A stretch of DNA of 64,000 nucleotides, from positions 310,001 through 374,000 of the forward strand of contig NBIV01000003.1 of the NCBI GenBank assembly GCA_003194525.1, in the 5' to 3' direction. The stretch comes from Gracilariopsis chorda (taxonomy: Eukaryota; Rhodophyta; Florideophyceae; Gracilariales; Gracilariaceae). Under the pieces are notes generated by a model. That model did no database searches, had not been told where the DNA came from, and worked only from the letters and a program-made list of their open reading frames with translations. A program made the translations under genes and the position numbers. This document shows, in pieces, positions 31,189 through 41,668 of this stretch (its first letter is position 1; the number at the start of each line of letters is the position of its first letter).

Positions 31189-32661
31189 ATGATCGTCCTC
31201 AAGTTCCTCGACCAAAATGTGTTCAACGTCATAAAGTACGTGTTCATGACTATAACGGTTAGCTATGCATCCGATGTTCTGCTGGATGCTCTTCATTCGT
31301 ACCGAACTGCCAAGAGTCTCAAAGACAGGGGCTGGGCAAAACCAGTAAGCTCTGCGCCTTACTTTCGACTGCGGCGCAACCTACGCTTTACCCGTTCGAC
31401 AGGAAGCGCTATCGTGATAATATCTGCAATAGTTGTAACCGTTCTAGAGATGTCCGTCGAGTTTTCCACTGGAGCCGAGATCGTATGGATTGAAAAGAGC
31501 ACCCGGCTTCGAGTGGCAAATCAGGTATCTAGTTTGGACGCGTTACTGAAGACCGATCCGAGGTACATTTTCAGACTCAGAGGCGCACTGCAACGAGTGG
31601 AGAACACTTGTTACAGCGTGGAAAGGAAATGGTACCATCCTGTGGTTGTGAATATGTCTTCTGCAACGGACTTTCAAGCCCTCGGCCATGTTGCTAAGTG
31701 TTTCCAGAACTACACCACGCCTATCGATGCAACGCCGTTAATAACTGAAGCCATGTTTAACGCGTCTGAGTTCACGAGCATGGGATACTGGCCTATGAAC
31801 GAGACTCGAATGGGAAGGGATGTGGATTACGCCGAAGTAATGAGTACTTTGGATGCGAAGAAAGATGTTTCTATTGGGGCGAATGAGTATTACAGCTTCT
31901 TGGCGGTCAATTTTACGAGGCCGAAGAAGGTAGAGGGAACTGAACGACCAATCACAGGTAACGTGACGTATGTCGTAACAACAGAGTCCCTCATCACGCT
32001 CAACTATACCGTTCCTAGCGGAGAGCAAATCGAATGCCTGGTGAAGTGCAAGGAGAGGAAGCAAAAGAAGAAGTATATTTTAGAGGCGTGCTTGCTGCCA
32101 TTATCCAAAAACCGAACGGTCGTGGGATTATTTGATGATTACGAAGACACCCCTGACTATCAACTGGTTATGTCTGTAGCTCTAGAGGGACGCAGGTCAT
32201 TCCACGACTTGGGCATTCTGAAGGCAATGCCATGGATGATTGGGACAAACATTGGAACGCACTCGTATAGAGAAGTAGCAATTTTGGTCGCATTGTGTGG
32301 AGGCATGCTGGAAGGCATAGGATCGGATGGGTTCCGAGATGTGGATGTAGTAGAGGGAATTCGGAATACTACAGCACCTACACTGACAGTATGGGGTGTT
32401 TTGCTGCTTTCCGTGGGGACAGTTATAATAGTCGTTGGAAGTCTTGTGCTAAGAAGGTTGAAGAGTAATCTTGCAATCCGGGGCGATTTGGCTACAGCTG
32501 AGGGCGTTGCTTCACATTGGTTGGCTCAGATGAACGAAGTATACGATTCTTCAAGAGTGGAGGAGAAGGCGATCCTGTCAGTTGAATACGGAATGAAGGA
32601 CCGATCATATATTACTGTGAGAAGAGTAGGGAACAAAGTGGATGCGGAGATTGTTCGGTGA
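31189..32661 (+). CDS. orphan membrane protein with two hydrophobic segments
   Basis: This is an intact 490-residue protein with ATG at 31189. After a mildly hydrophobic N-terminus, a strong hydrophobic segment (SAIVIISAIVVTVLEMSV, residues about 72-90) is followed by a ~310-residue region rich in N-glycosylation sequons (NMS, NYT, NAS, NET, NFT, NVT, NRT, NTT) and a few cysteines. A second transmembrane helix follows (VWGVLLLSVGTVIIVVGSLVL, residues about 411-431) and a short charged tail (about 60 residues, RRLKSNLAIRGDLATAEG...). This implies a large extracytoplasmic domain held between two helices. No family was recognised. It stands alone, with more than 1.8 kb of AT-rich DNA downstream. 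Confidence 0.75.
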   Translation: MIVLKFLDQNVFNVIKYVFMTITVSYASDVLLDALHSYRTAKSLKDRGWAKPVSSAPYFRLRRNLRFTRSTGSAIVIISAIVVTVLEMSVEFSTGAEIVWIEKSTRLRVANQVSSLDALLKTDPRYIFRLRGALQRVENTCYSVERKWYHPVVVNMSSATDFQALGHVAKCFQNYTTPIDATPLITEAMFNASEFTSMGYWPMNETRMGRDVDYAEVMSTLDAKKDVSIGANEYYSFLAVNFTRPKKVEGTERPITGNVTYVVTTESLITLNYTVPSGEQIECLVKCKERKQKKKYILEACLLPLSKNRTVVGLFDDYEDTPDYQLVMSVALEGRRSFHDLGILKAMPWMIGTNIGTHSYREVAILVALCGGMLEGIGSDGFRDVDVVEGIRNTTAPTLTVWGVLLLSVGTVIIVVGSLVLRRLKSNLAIRGDLATAEGVASHWLAQMNEVYDSSRVEEKAILSVEYGMKDRSYITVRRVGNKVDAEIVR

Positions 32662-34557
32662 GTGGGAGCAATCTACCCTTAGTAGTCACACCAGCCGGTT
32701 TTGAGAAATGGGTTATAATTTGAGACGATAGGTTCGCCAAAAAGATGGCTGATGAAGGGCAAAACCTGTCTTTCGTTGTTGTAAATAGCCAATTTTCGGT
32801 TTTTTAAAATTGCGACTTGAAGTTCAGACCGAATTACGAGCGTTTTTCGATCAAAGTGTCAAATTCAGATGCGTTTTGTTTCTCCACGTGCCAAAATCGG
32901 CAAAAATGTATTTTAATACAAGGCTTGCAAATTTGAGTGTGAAGTAAAAGGTAAAAGCTTGTGCATCCTCTATGCAAAAGCAAGAAAAGCAGTTAGTCTG
33001 TACAAAGAAGCATATTATTTGTGGTTCACGTTTATTGTTAGCCGTTGGCTTTATTTTCCAAATACGTGGACCAAAGGCCTTTACCATTGCGTTGCGTTAA
33101 AAAAAGCAATGATGTCCGCTATCTTCACATTGCCGCAACTAATGAGTTAGTTAACAATAGTCTGCTGTATTGCGGTTCCAACTAACAAGAGTCAGAGCCA
33201 TTATGACAAAACAGAACGCACCTTTTAAGAGATGATAGCAAGTCCGAGCTTTATCCTCGTCTCAAGTTAAATCTTTCTTCGTATACCGTCTATGCGGGAC
33301 GTACCGAAAGCTACGCATAATTTTGCATATTTTAAGGTCATGAATTTGTTCCAGATTAAGCCTTTCTTACCGCTACCATTGGTACAACATTAAGTAGTTA
33401 TAGACCGGGTGAACTTGATAGATGTGGGAAAACGGTCATAATTCAGAACATATCTGTATATACTGATCTTTATCTATTCACGAAAGCTTCGTGTATCCTC
33501 CTGCACCAACTATGTTAGAGACTACGTAGGTTTTATTTAAATAAATCGTAAAACAGAAAACCTTGCATTACACGTATCAATTTCTAGCTGCGAAAATCTG
33601 CAAAATTTTTGACGTGCTTTTAGGGAGAAAACTTAATTCATGTTTAGTATGAATATGTGATATTTGATGGTCTTTGTTCGTAGTTTATTTTCTGAAATTC
33701 TGAAAGGAAAAATATAAAGCCATTTATACTACGTTGTCACACTTAGCTCCCAGAGTATAAAAGTTTGTTTGTTGCTACCCAAAACTCATACTTTAGTAAT
33801 TTCGTAGCTTCCATATTTTAATTTTGTTATATATACGAATCTGTATGAGCGTTTCTTTGAAGTTGAAACAAAACCACAAATCTACTAGTGTGCTCGACGT
33901 TCTCTGCTATCTCATGAGTTTTGTGATTAACAATTCTGCTCTTACATTTCATCTCATTTAATCCTTAAGTACATCACCTAGCGCTATTTTTGTTTTGATA
34001 CTGCCTTTTTTCTTTTTAAACACTTTTTTCTTTGTTTTGTTATGTTGAAAGCAATAAAAGAATTATATTATAGAGTGAACTTGCATGGTTTACGTGGCGT
34101 ATGGTTTGGCCAAATCGAAAAGTGTTAGCTTTTAACCTCTACCTACCTGCTAAGCATTTTCTTAAAGTACAGCGAATGTGCATCGCTTGCTAGAATTCGG
34201 CAAAGACCGGTTTTGAGTCTGCAATATGCAGTGTGAAACCTGACAGCGTGGGAAGGCGCGAGGCCGTCGTTTACTGGGAGTTGGTTTGCTTATGACTAGT
34301 CCTGTCAACCGCCGGCGGTACTGTATGGTTGTGAACGTACACAGAGCTGCATTGCAACTAAGCACGAGCCCGAACGGCCTAAAGGGACAATTAGCTATTG
34401 TCAGCAAGCGCCCAAGCGAACGGGCACAGAAAATAGCATAAAGGCCGAGCAACTGGCCGAGTAAACAGAGGGCGAGCCGAGAGAGGCAGAATCCCAGCAT
34501 TGTGCTGTTTGTTTCCATTTTCCAACATCGACGCGGTAGCACAACCCTACGTCAACA
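32662..34557. other. AT-rich non-coding block
   Basis: About 1.9 kb is clearly AT-richer than the rest, with many T and A runs and no protein-like frame. The last ~400 bp (from about 34170) change to a more GC-balanced sequence and probably represent the 5' LTR or leader of the gag-bearing element that starts at 34558. Confidence 0.5.
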
Positions 34558-35563
34558 ATGAGTGACCTAACTGATCGCAAATTCCCAGTTATGGGCTCAG
34601 CAGGGTCTGTGCCTGCCAATTCAGATCTTAATTTGAACTGCGCTCCGACGTTTATCACTATTGTCACGTCGAAAGTGCGTTATCGTGACTCGTTTCGACG
34701 CTGGATGCGAATGATAACCAAATTTGCAAAGATTGATAAGAAGTGGGAGGCTTTGCATGCTGGCACTGGTCATATCATTTATATGTCATGCGACGACACC
34801 GCACAGGATTTGTTTAAAAAAGCTAAAGCATTGGGCCAATTATCACTGGACGGCTTTGCGAACGACAAAAGTAAAGAAAAGCTGGTTAAGTCAATTCTTA
34901 TGATCATTGCCAAGGACAGTCCGAACGAATCGATCAAGAGAGAAGTTGACCTGTTGAACGCAATCCAGCAATGTCAGCGAAGTTCTAACGAGTCTGTCGC
35001 CGCATACGCCAGCAGATTTAGTGGCGCAGTTGCTCTATACTCAAACCAAACTGCTGGGCTAAGTGATGGTACCAGCCGACAGTTTGCCATGATGATGCTA
35101 CGAAACGCACACTTTACGCCGGACACCATGAACGCCCTCGTTTTCCAACTTACATCTGCATCGAACGCTCCGTCTCTTGTAAGAAAGAGTCTGAGTTGAA
35201 TTTACTTTCAGAGCTTTTGAAAGAAAACCGAGACGAAAGCCTTTCCGGCATTCCAGCCCTCAAGTCCAAACTCAGCGATTCAATGAACTTGATTGATGAT
35301 CAACGCTCCTGTAATGTCCCCATGTTTACGATGGAAAAAGCTGCAGAATATCTTTCGCATGTAGATCACACGCAGCAGAGCACAGTGGACTGTAATCCGG
35401 ATAATGCGCATGCATATTTGCTCGGCAAACGCAGCACAACTCCTCAGCCAGGCCGATCACAGTTTATCAAGAAGCTTAAAGAGGAGAGCCAATGTAGAGC
35501 ATGTGGCCAACTTGGACACTGGTATCGAGACCGTGATGAATGTCGAGAAAAGATGAAAAGAAA
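34558..35563 (+). pseudogene. gag of an LTR retroelement, split by chromovirus 2
   Basis: A first frame (ATG 34558) gives a gag-like helical protein (FRRWMRMITKFAKIDKKWEALH, AYASRFSGAVALYSNQTAG). It stops at 35199, and a second frame from about 35196 carries on with LLSELLKENRDESLSG and a zinc-knuckle-like CRACGQLGHWYRDRDEC (Cys-x2-Cys-x4-His-x7-Cys, longer last spacing than usual). The frame is cut at 35563 by the LTR of chromovirus 2, and resumes at 44875. Copia-like affiliation is suggested by the protease part but is uncertain. The element was already degraded or became so afterwards. Confidence 0.7.
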
Positions 35564-36071
35564 TGTAGGAGAATGACCATTGGGCGGGTGCAGTGGTGAA
35601 GTAACCATGAGGCTGGGCTGGCAGAGGTCAGAACATTGCTGGCCGAAATATTCCACGTGGCCAAGCTGTGTGCCTATGCAGGAGATACCAGGAGACAGTG
35701 CGAGGGCCAAGGCACTGTGACCATAGGTTTTTTTATGTAGCTAGTTTTATTTAATTTATTAGGATAGTTTCCGGAGGTCAGAGCGCCTTGCCAGCCATAT
35801 AGGCTGGCTCGAGTGCCCCCGATCTCCGAAGCGTAAAGACAAGCACCCTCACCGTCTTCTTGCCGCCATATGCAGCCAGTAGGACTCCAAAGGCCTCCAA
35901 GCCATCGCTACCATTCTCCCGACCTGTAGGGACTTGAGATAGCACCCGCCCATTGTGCCTCGCTGCCAGTTGGTGCCCGCGTCACTAGTACACCCAGTGG
36001 ATTGTCACCCCAGCGGCTGGCTCTCTGCCGCTACTACCCCAGTTGGCCAAAAGATGTAGTGTTCTACTACA
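35564..36071 (+). repeat. chromovirus 2 5' LTR
   Basis: It starts TGTAGGAG and ends CTACTACA, so it has a 5-bp terminal inverted repeat TGTAG/CTACA. AGAAA precedes it. About 23 substitutions separate it from the 3' LTR. Confidence 0.93.
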
Positions 36072-36159
36072 ACTGGTCTCCCGACCTAGAAGCGTACAGG
36101 AACAGCCGTTTGGACCTTAAGGAAAGAAGTTTACGCATAGGACTTCTACCATTGGACTA

Positions 36160-37843
36160 TTAGTCGACGCAACTGGCTCGAACGCAACACCGACCGTACG
36201 GATAACCAACAACCCAACCCAAGGAACGAAGACCAACAAGGAACCCCGGGTGCAACCGCACCTCCCGCAGTCGCCGTAACCCCATCGGCCGCCCAAGCGG
36301 ACAATAATAGTGACCGTAGGAGTACCCGCAGCCGCTCCGGTGGACTTGTTATAGACCCTGTGGACAATCCTGAAAGGATAGCCAGAGATTCGCCATTGGT
36401 CGCTCGCCTACGCCAGAGGATGGATCAGCTCAATCTTTCGCAGGGCCCAAGGAATGATGCAGAACATCCTCAACACTTAGCTGCTACCGTAACCACCCCC
36501 CGTATGTTGGACGATGTCGCCGCTCTCCTATGGCCGCAACTCTGCTCTTGGCGCGAAAATCAAATGGAGTAATTCCTTAGGGACCAACTGGATAGAGTAT
36601 TACAGGAGCGCCTCTCCTCTTTGGCAGACCAACTGGTTCCTCAGGTTGTGCTATCAGATGTCCTCGTGAATTCCATTGCCACGACCATCCAAGGGGAAGT
36701 CACTCGCCAGGCAGGCACATTTCACAGCCCTCGGGCTGTTTCTCAAAGTTAACCATTGGATATCCATCGGTCAACACACACCGGACCTCAGGGAGCAGCT
36801 ATAGAAGTAGCCCCTCGCCTGGGTACAGCACAAGAAGGCCCATTGGGTTATATACCGCCTGGAGAAGAGAGATTCCAGAGGCAAAGAGGCCGTGCAGAAG
36901 ATAAGACCAACGGACAACACGGCATTCGGTACGCCAACGAGTACCTCGAGGACGATGAAGAGCTCGCTTAAAAGGACCTCGCAGATACCAAGACCCATAG
37001 GAAGAAGAGACGCAGCCGAAGGCGTAAGTCGAGGACGAACCATCGGAAGAGGCACCACTCGGACTCGAGCGATGACCATTCGGACTCGTCGCACTCTTCC
37101 GATACCGATACGGATGAGGCGGATGTTCGGCGCCTCAAACCATTGTTCACGACTAATGAGCTTTTGCAGAAGGTCTTAGACGTGAACACGTACCGTTTGA
37201 TGGATGGGTCCACGCGGTACACCTCCTCGGTCGCCAAGAAGATTGCCAGGTGGGCGAAGAGAATGAAGCTGACCGTACCGGACACGTTTCTGGGAAGGAT
37301 CCCATTACATTCCTTAGGCTCTTGAGCTCGTTCTAGGTGCCCTGTGACAAGAATGGAGTCCATGAAGGAGCAGCGCTTTAGTGCTTCCAGTTTCTCCTAA
37401 GTGGACAAGCGAAGGACCAAGTCGTTGCCAAGATCTTCGGCTCGGCCAACCCCATTGATGCCCAAGATCAGGAGCTTCTAAGGACCTACCCAGACGTTGT
37501 TCATTACCTGTTAGAAACGTATGCGACCGATGAACACATAATCGATGCCTATCAGGACGTAATTGGATACCACCAGAGTTCCACCATGTCCGAAACGGAT
37601 TACGCTGACCAACTTTGGACTAGAGCTCGCAGGTGCGCAAATTTGTTTTCCGAGGGTCGGCTGAAGCGACATTTTATCGCGAAATTGCTCCCTGCGATAC
37701 GGACTCATGTCCAAAACCACCACACTGCCCATCCAGACTTGACGCTGCCTCAAGTGGTGATGTATGCCGAAGGATACGGCAAGACCTACAGGACTTCCCG
37801 TCGAACGGGTGCACGAATACTCGGGGTCGCGCAAGACCCCTGA
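36160..37843 (+). pseudogene. chromovirus 2 gag, many nonsense codons
   Basis: One reading frame runs from about 36160 to 37325 and is interrupted by TAA codons at 36570, 36750 and 36969, each followed by sensible coding. It holds a Pro/Asn-rich N-terminus, a helical segment (LVARLRQRMDQLNLSQG), an Arg/Ser-rich basic stretch and the start of the gag core (SVAKKIARWAKRMKL). After a frameshift near 37300 the core continues with PITFLRLLSSF, then QVVAKIFGSANPIDAQDQEL and LLRTYPDVVHYLLETYATDE, again with two stops (TAG, TAG), and ends near 37843. Several stops are one transition from CAA/CAG or TGG. A Cys-rich zinc-binding segment in another frame follows at about 38065-38135. Confidence 0.8.
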
Positions 37844-37849
37844 CCAGAG

Positions 37850-38160
37850 GAATGAAGGCCCACATGGTAGAGTCCCTGTCCGAGTTGGACTCGGCCTTTG
37901 GACATTCAGACACCGCAGATGCTCTTGCGGTGAGCTTATCCTCAGCTCCGTCAGGAGCACCATTGGCCTTTTCGTCAGGAATGACCACCCCATCGGCCCC
38001 GGCGACACCCTGTTATTCTCCGATTGCCCCCAGGAAGGACTTCATTACGAAGTCTAATCAGGCCTGTTATATTTGTCTTTCCACGGCCTGGCCGTGTGAC
38101 TGCATAAAGTATATGCCTGAAGACATCTGCAAAGGAATTATGGGGCGCAGGGAGTAGAAC
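37850..38160 (+). pseudogene. chromovirus 2 gag C-terminal Cys-rich segment
   Basis: A shifted frame gives VESLSELDSAFGHSDTADAL and, near its end, CYICLSTAWPCDCIKYMPED followed by Cys. Its four to five cysteines suggest a zinc-binding nucleocapsid-like end, though not a canonical CCHC knuckle. It lies directly between the gag core and protease. Confidence 0.5.
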
Positions 38161-38568
38161 TATCAAGTGCACCGAGCCGAGGGTTACTTCCGTAGGACCT
38201 TCCGTCCGAGGACCACTGGAGCGCCAGGGAGCTCAAATTATGTGACTCCCCTGACCAAACCGGTGAAGCAACCTGAGGTCAACATGGTTGAAGACCCAAG
38301 GGATAGCGTCGAATACCTGGACGGACAGGACAATCTTGCGGTGCCCACGCCGCAGGAAAACGACCAGAGGGACGCATAGAGGCGTGTCATCTCTCTTATA
38401 ACTGCCGCCTCAAACTATCAGACTCGCAGACCACAGAAGCTGAGAAAAGAACGAAACCAGAGGACTAAATGACAGAGATCTCGAGTCGGGTGTATGCTGT
38501 AGACCAATGGGAAGACCTGGAGGACGCCGTTTGTCCTGAGGAAGGATAACTACAAGGTACAGGGAACC

Positions 38569-39405
38569 TTGGGACTACAGGCCAATACAACAAGGACGTT
38601 TACGGCCGTATTGGATACTGGAGCAGGCCCCAATCTGGTACATCCGAAGGTCTTACCATTGGGCTGGGAAAGGATGATACAGGAAAAGAAGTCACCGAAG
38701 GTAACGGACGCATCACGTCGGCCGATGGATATTCGCGGAATACTTCCGCTTTACGTCCAATTGGGTCACCTGAAGATTAAGACTTGGTTTCTTTTATGTC
38801 CGAACCTGTGGGCAGAAGGGATCCTAGGGACGAGCTTTATTGATAGATATGTAAAGGCAATCTATCCTGGTCAAAAGAGGGTCGCTTTCCATCAAGGACC
38901 ACCATTGGCGATTGTGGGCTCGCACCCTGGACCCGAGGCTGCCCCAGCTAAGGTCAAGTTTCCCACGAGGACCGTGTCCAACAACGTCAGATTGGCAAAA
39001 GCGATAGTCATACCGCCTATGACCCAGGTAGCCGCTGCAGGGGTATGCGAGTCCTCAGGTCTGGTTTTGTTGCAAAACCACCGCAAAGTGGTAACGAAAG
39101 ACCTTTCTCTCATGGCCAATGGAGTAATGAATGTGGTACCCCACCGGCCCTTTGCGGTCACCATGAGCAACTTCCATGACAAGCCTACAAGGTGAGGATA
39201 TCTATGTCTGCTTCTGTGGCCATTATGAAGATTGAATGGGAGGAGGTGCTTCCTGGGGGTGAACCACCGGCCAATTTGGAAAACGACGTCAAAATTGGCG
39301 ATGACTTTGAACCATATAGGAAACAAGTCATTGATCTCCTCAAGGACTTTGCTAGCATGTGGAGTGGAAAGCTGGGCGAGATCGATGCCACAAGGCATCG
39401 AACTG
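38569..39405 (+). pseudogene. chromovirus 2 protease, truncated before reverse transcriptase
   Basis: Retropepsin-like aspartic protease: AVLDTGAGPNLVHPKVLP carries the active DTGA, and WAEGILGTSFIDRY gives the ILG flap-partner motif. The linker that normally leads into reverse transcriptase is present (DLLKDFASMWSGKLGEIDAT, then HR), but the sequence then jumps straight into RNase H at about 39405. The whole polymerase domain is deleted at this point. Confidence 0.82.
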
Positions 39406-39970
39406 GCCCCCAATTGGCTACCGGAGTAGGTCCCTGACCAAGGCCGAAAGGAGCTATAGCAACACTGAAAAGGAATGTTTGGCCATCGTGTGGTCAGTGC
39501 TCCATCTTTGGCCTTATTTGGAAAGAACTCGCTTTACCATTAGGACAGATCACCACTCCGTCCCCTGTCTACTGAACATGACGGAAGCATCCTCCCGTCT
39601 GGCCCGATGGAGATTGCGCCTGGCCAAATTCGGTTACGAAGTGACCTATAGGCTAGGGCTGAAACATCAGGCCACAGACCCGCTGTCACGCATCCTGACC
39701 GATGGTACGGACCAAACTCCCCTGGACGATGAGATTCCCACGATCTGGGACGGACCACAGTACACTGATGACGAGGGAGAGGAACCACCGGTGGCTGAGG
39801 CAAGAATGGCCGGATGGACGGACGGACAGGGCGCAGTGATCTTATGCGCCGTAAACTGGGAAGATCCACCGTTGGATATCCATATGGCCCAGTCGGAAAG
39901 CGTGGGTTTTATGCCAATACCCCTCGAGGAATTCCTTCAGGACCAGAAAAAGGTCGAATACTTCGTCTAG
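39405..39970 (+). pseudogene. chromovirus 2 RNase H
   Basis: RNase H and connection of Ty3/gypsy pol: PIGYRSRSLTKAERSYSNTE and KECLAIVWSVLHLWPYLERT lead to IRTDHHSVPCLLNMTEASSR, with tether YRLGLKHQATDPLSR. It directly follows the reverse transcriptase deletion junction. An acidic spacer leads towards the integrase. The open frame ends at 39970, before the integrase frame. Confidence 0.85.
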
Positions 39971-40045
39971 GTAGGACAGAAAGTAGGGACTTCTGGGTCA
40001 CTGTTTGATTATGACCGCCGAGGCATATTATGTCGCAGGTCACCA

Positions 40046-41545
40046 TTGTACGGGGCGATACAGCGGGTAGTGCCTAAGGCCTTACGGGTACGTATTATTT
40101 ATCTCGCGCACTATCCGAGGTTGGCTGGCCATCCTGGAGGGACTAAGATGTATGAGACCCTTAGGAGATGTTTTTACTGGCCCCTGATGGCCAATGAGAT
40201 AATGGAGACGGCAAGGACTTGTGCAGCATGCGCAAAACTCCAAGGGACAAGAGCGGTACATCAAGGGAAACTGAAGTTATTCCCAGCGGCCGGGCCTTTG
40301 GAGTTCATTGCTATGGATATCCTAGGGCCATTTCCGAAGTCGACCCACGGCAACCGATTTATATTGGTGATTACCGGTCGGTTTACCAAGTCAGCAATTC
40401 CGCTCAAATCAACAACCACCACGGACGTCGCCATGGCTTCCCTTGTCCATTGGATTTATCCCTATGGACTGCCGCTCTATCTCCTTACGGACGATGGCTC
40501 TCAGTTTATCTCCAAATTCTTTGAGCATGTGTGCTCGGCCTTAGGTCTAAAACATCTCCTCACTACCGCGTACCACGCTCAGACCAATGGAAAAGCCGAA
40601 GGGTTTAACCGAACCCGGGCCACGAGGCTAATTCACTACTTTTCCGAGCACCAATTGGACTGGGATGACTATGTCCAGCCGCTGGTCTATGCATATAATA
40701 ATCAAGTGCATAAGCCCACTGGTACAATTCCTTTTGACTTCACCCTCGTGCGTGCCCCTGCGCCATATATGGTTGACCTACAGGACTTAAGCGCACCTCA
40801 GGACATAACGGAGTAAATGAATACCGCCCAGGCCAAACGGTATTCGCGGAAGCGAATTGATTCTATCTTGAACACCACACAGGCCACGTTGAACAAAGCG
40901 CAAGCGCGCAATAAGGCCGATTTAGATCGGTCCGTTTGGTTTACACCGCAACTGGCCGTGGAAGATTACGTCCACTTGGACAGACCACCGAAGGAAACGC
41001 ACGAGGACGAGGACATCACCAAGAAGCTGTTGCCAAAGTCCACTGGGCCCTTCAAGGTACTTCAGGCCCTTGGGCACATGGTTAGTACCGACCAAGATGG
41101 GCTCCAGGAAACAGTCACAATGGACCGAGTCTCTCTGGCGCCACGCCCACCTTCAACTGAACCATTGGACTCGCGCGCTCTCTCTTCGTCCCAACCCCCA
41201 CCCTCCATCCCTATGCAACCACTGGTCAATGACCGTACGGTCCCTCAGGAACCGCAGGTCTCCGCAGATCCAGAAGGCCCTTCCCCCGATGTATACGGCC
41301 CCTTGGATCAAATGGACTTGCCGGAGGACGCCGAAGTCGACGACCAACGGGAGTAAGTTCTTGACTGCATCGTCTCTGCTGGGCTGACCGACGACGGCGA
41401 AGTGCGCTACAAAGTCCGCTGGTATGGCTAAGAGCCCAAGGACGATACTTGGCTCCTGAGTTCAGACATCCCGGAAAACGTTTTGGCCCGCTATTGGTCG
41501 AAAACAGGCCATACGGAGCATGACCTTAAGAAGGGGGGTATCCCT
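40046..41545 (+). pseudogene. chromovirus 2 integrase with chromodomain, in-frame stops
   Basis: The integrase zinc region (HYPRLAGHPGGTKMYETLRR, CAACAKLQ) is followed by a complete catalytic triad: MDILGPFP, TDDGSQF and the Glu in NGKAEGFNRT. The frame is unbroken to a TAA at 40814, then continues in the same frame with MNTAQAKRYSRKRIDSIL and the integrase C-terminus (YVHLDRPPKE, GPFKVLQALGHMV). A second TAA at 41354 and a third after KVRWYG sit within a chromodomain (LDCIVSAGLTDDGEV, RYKVRWYG, EPKDDTW). Without the stops this would be a full chromovirus integrase. Each stop follows codons where Gln or similar would be expected. Confidence 0.85.
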
Positions 41546-41668
41546 GGCCACAAATGTGTGCCAGCACGGGCCTAATCCGCCTCCACCCAATAGGAACACT
41601 GTATTTGCCCACGGAACCGCCTCCTGCTTGCCGCCGCCTTCCACTTCGCACGAGGAAACGCCGCTCGC

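Noticed and set aside
36160..41545. Alternative genetic code with TAA read as an amino acid
   Set aside because: Intact genes in the window end normally at TAA/TAG/TGA and contain none in frame; stops are confined to decayed elements and include all three codons.
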